A DNA stretch of 5,335 nt, taken from NCBI GenBank assembly GCA_024645145.1, contig JAHEGL010000279.1, positions 1 to 5,335 of the forward strand. Direction: 5' to 3'. Each line of letters opens with the position of its first letter. The stretch's first letter is position 1. The notes beneath the pieces are model-generated. The model made no database searches. It worked only from the letters and a program-made list of their open reading frames with translations, and was not told where the DNA came from. The position numbers and the translations under genes were made by a program. This document shows, piece by piece, positions 5,125-5,335 of this stretch. Source of the stretch: Planktotalea sp. (GTDB lineage: Bacteria > Pseudomonadota > Alphaproteobacteria > Rhodobacterales > Rhodobacteraceae).

Positions 5125-5335
5125 ATGGCGTTCCTTACAGATACATTCTCCGCTCAAGGCACATTGGGTGACAAGCTCGTCGTACTCTGGGCAAACTTCA
5201 AAGAAGCACGCACGAAGCGCGCAGTTTACCGTCAGACATTCAACGAGCTGGCAGGACTTTCAGACCGCGAATTGGCAGACTTGGGCATTGCACGCTCTTC
5301 CATCCGCCGCCTCGCATACGAATCTGCCTACATGA
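5125..5335 (+). CDS. DUF1127 domain-containing small protein (3' end outside the window)
   Basis: The frame opens with ATG at 5125, preceded by AAGGA (5112-5116) at 8-nt spacing, and runs 70 codons to the window end without a stop, so a few terminal codons are probably missing. The C-terminal half, YRQTFNELAGLSDRELADLGIARSSIRRLA in pattern (about residues 35-64), is the DUF1127 signature: an arginine-rich amphipathic helix, then LSDRELADLGI and a basic helix. The N-terminal part (MAFLTDTFSAQGTLGDKL) is of the variable kind seen in Rhodobacterales members. Some DUF1127 proteins (CcaF1 in Rhodobacter sphaeroides, small members in Agrobacterium) bind RNA or affect stress and metabolic regulation. 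Whether this one does is inference. It is transcribed divergently from mrp. Confidence 0.88.
   Translation, partial: MAFLTDTFSAQGTLGDKLVVLWANFKEARTKRAVYRQTFNELAGLSDRELADLGIARSSIRRLAYESAYM

Overview
The window looks like a chromosomal segment of an alphaproteobacterium of the order Rhodobacterales, probably a marine roseobacter. The evidence is the Rhodobacterales style of every recognisable protein, the head of the dcw (division and cell wall) cluster in the order mraZ-rsmH-ftsL-ftsI, a long structured leader in front of mraZ as described for Rhodobacteraceae (the sRNA UpsM), and a DUF1127 small protein. All four complete or nearly complete conserved genes look intact. The only broken gene is a sugar-dehydrogenase-like SDR.

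Layout. Bases 1-2255 (minus strand) are the start of the dcw operon: mraZ (GTG start), rsmH 3 nt behind it, ftsL immediately abutting rsmH (TAAATG), and ftsI overlapping ftsL by ATGA and leaving the window after 125 codons. The genes are so tightly packed that they must be one transcript. Bases 2256-2516 are a roughly 260-nt leader of this operon. It carries a perfect 12-bp stem terminator about 50 nt before the mraZ start, so most initiated transcripts could end as a short RNA matching UpsM. Just upstream, bases 2528-2572 carry TGGGA-like repeats at an exact 10-bp period lying over the predicted promoter, which is the form of a MraZ autoregulatory operator.

Bases 2573-3027 have no convincing gene but are rich in symmetry: a long imperfect inverted repeat (2574-2632) and an inverted repeat holding four GANTC (CcrM methylation) sites in 58 bp (2787-2844). 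These lie between the divergent mraZ promoter and an SDR gene (3028-3780, plus strand). That SDR reads as a full-length 250-codon member of the D-xylose/aldose 1-dehydrogenase group except for an in-frame TAA at codon 193.

Bases 3794-4870 (minus) encode an intact Mrp/ApbC-type Fe-S cluster carrier ATPase, convergent with the SDR. A 254-bp divergent intergenic region follows. A DUF1127 small protein (5125 onwards, plus) runs off the right end.

The most interesting part is the 2256-2850 control region. A phased MraZ operator, an attenuated leader/sRNA with possible alternative folds and an anti-Shine-Dalgarno-like stretch, and a nearby GANTC palindrome cluster could together tie cell-wall/division gene expression to MraZ feedback, an RNA-level signal and possibly methylation state. 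The operator and terminator are directly visible. The wiring between them is inference.
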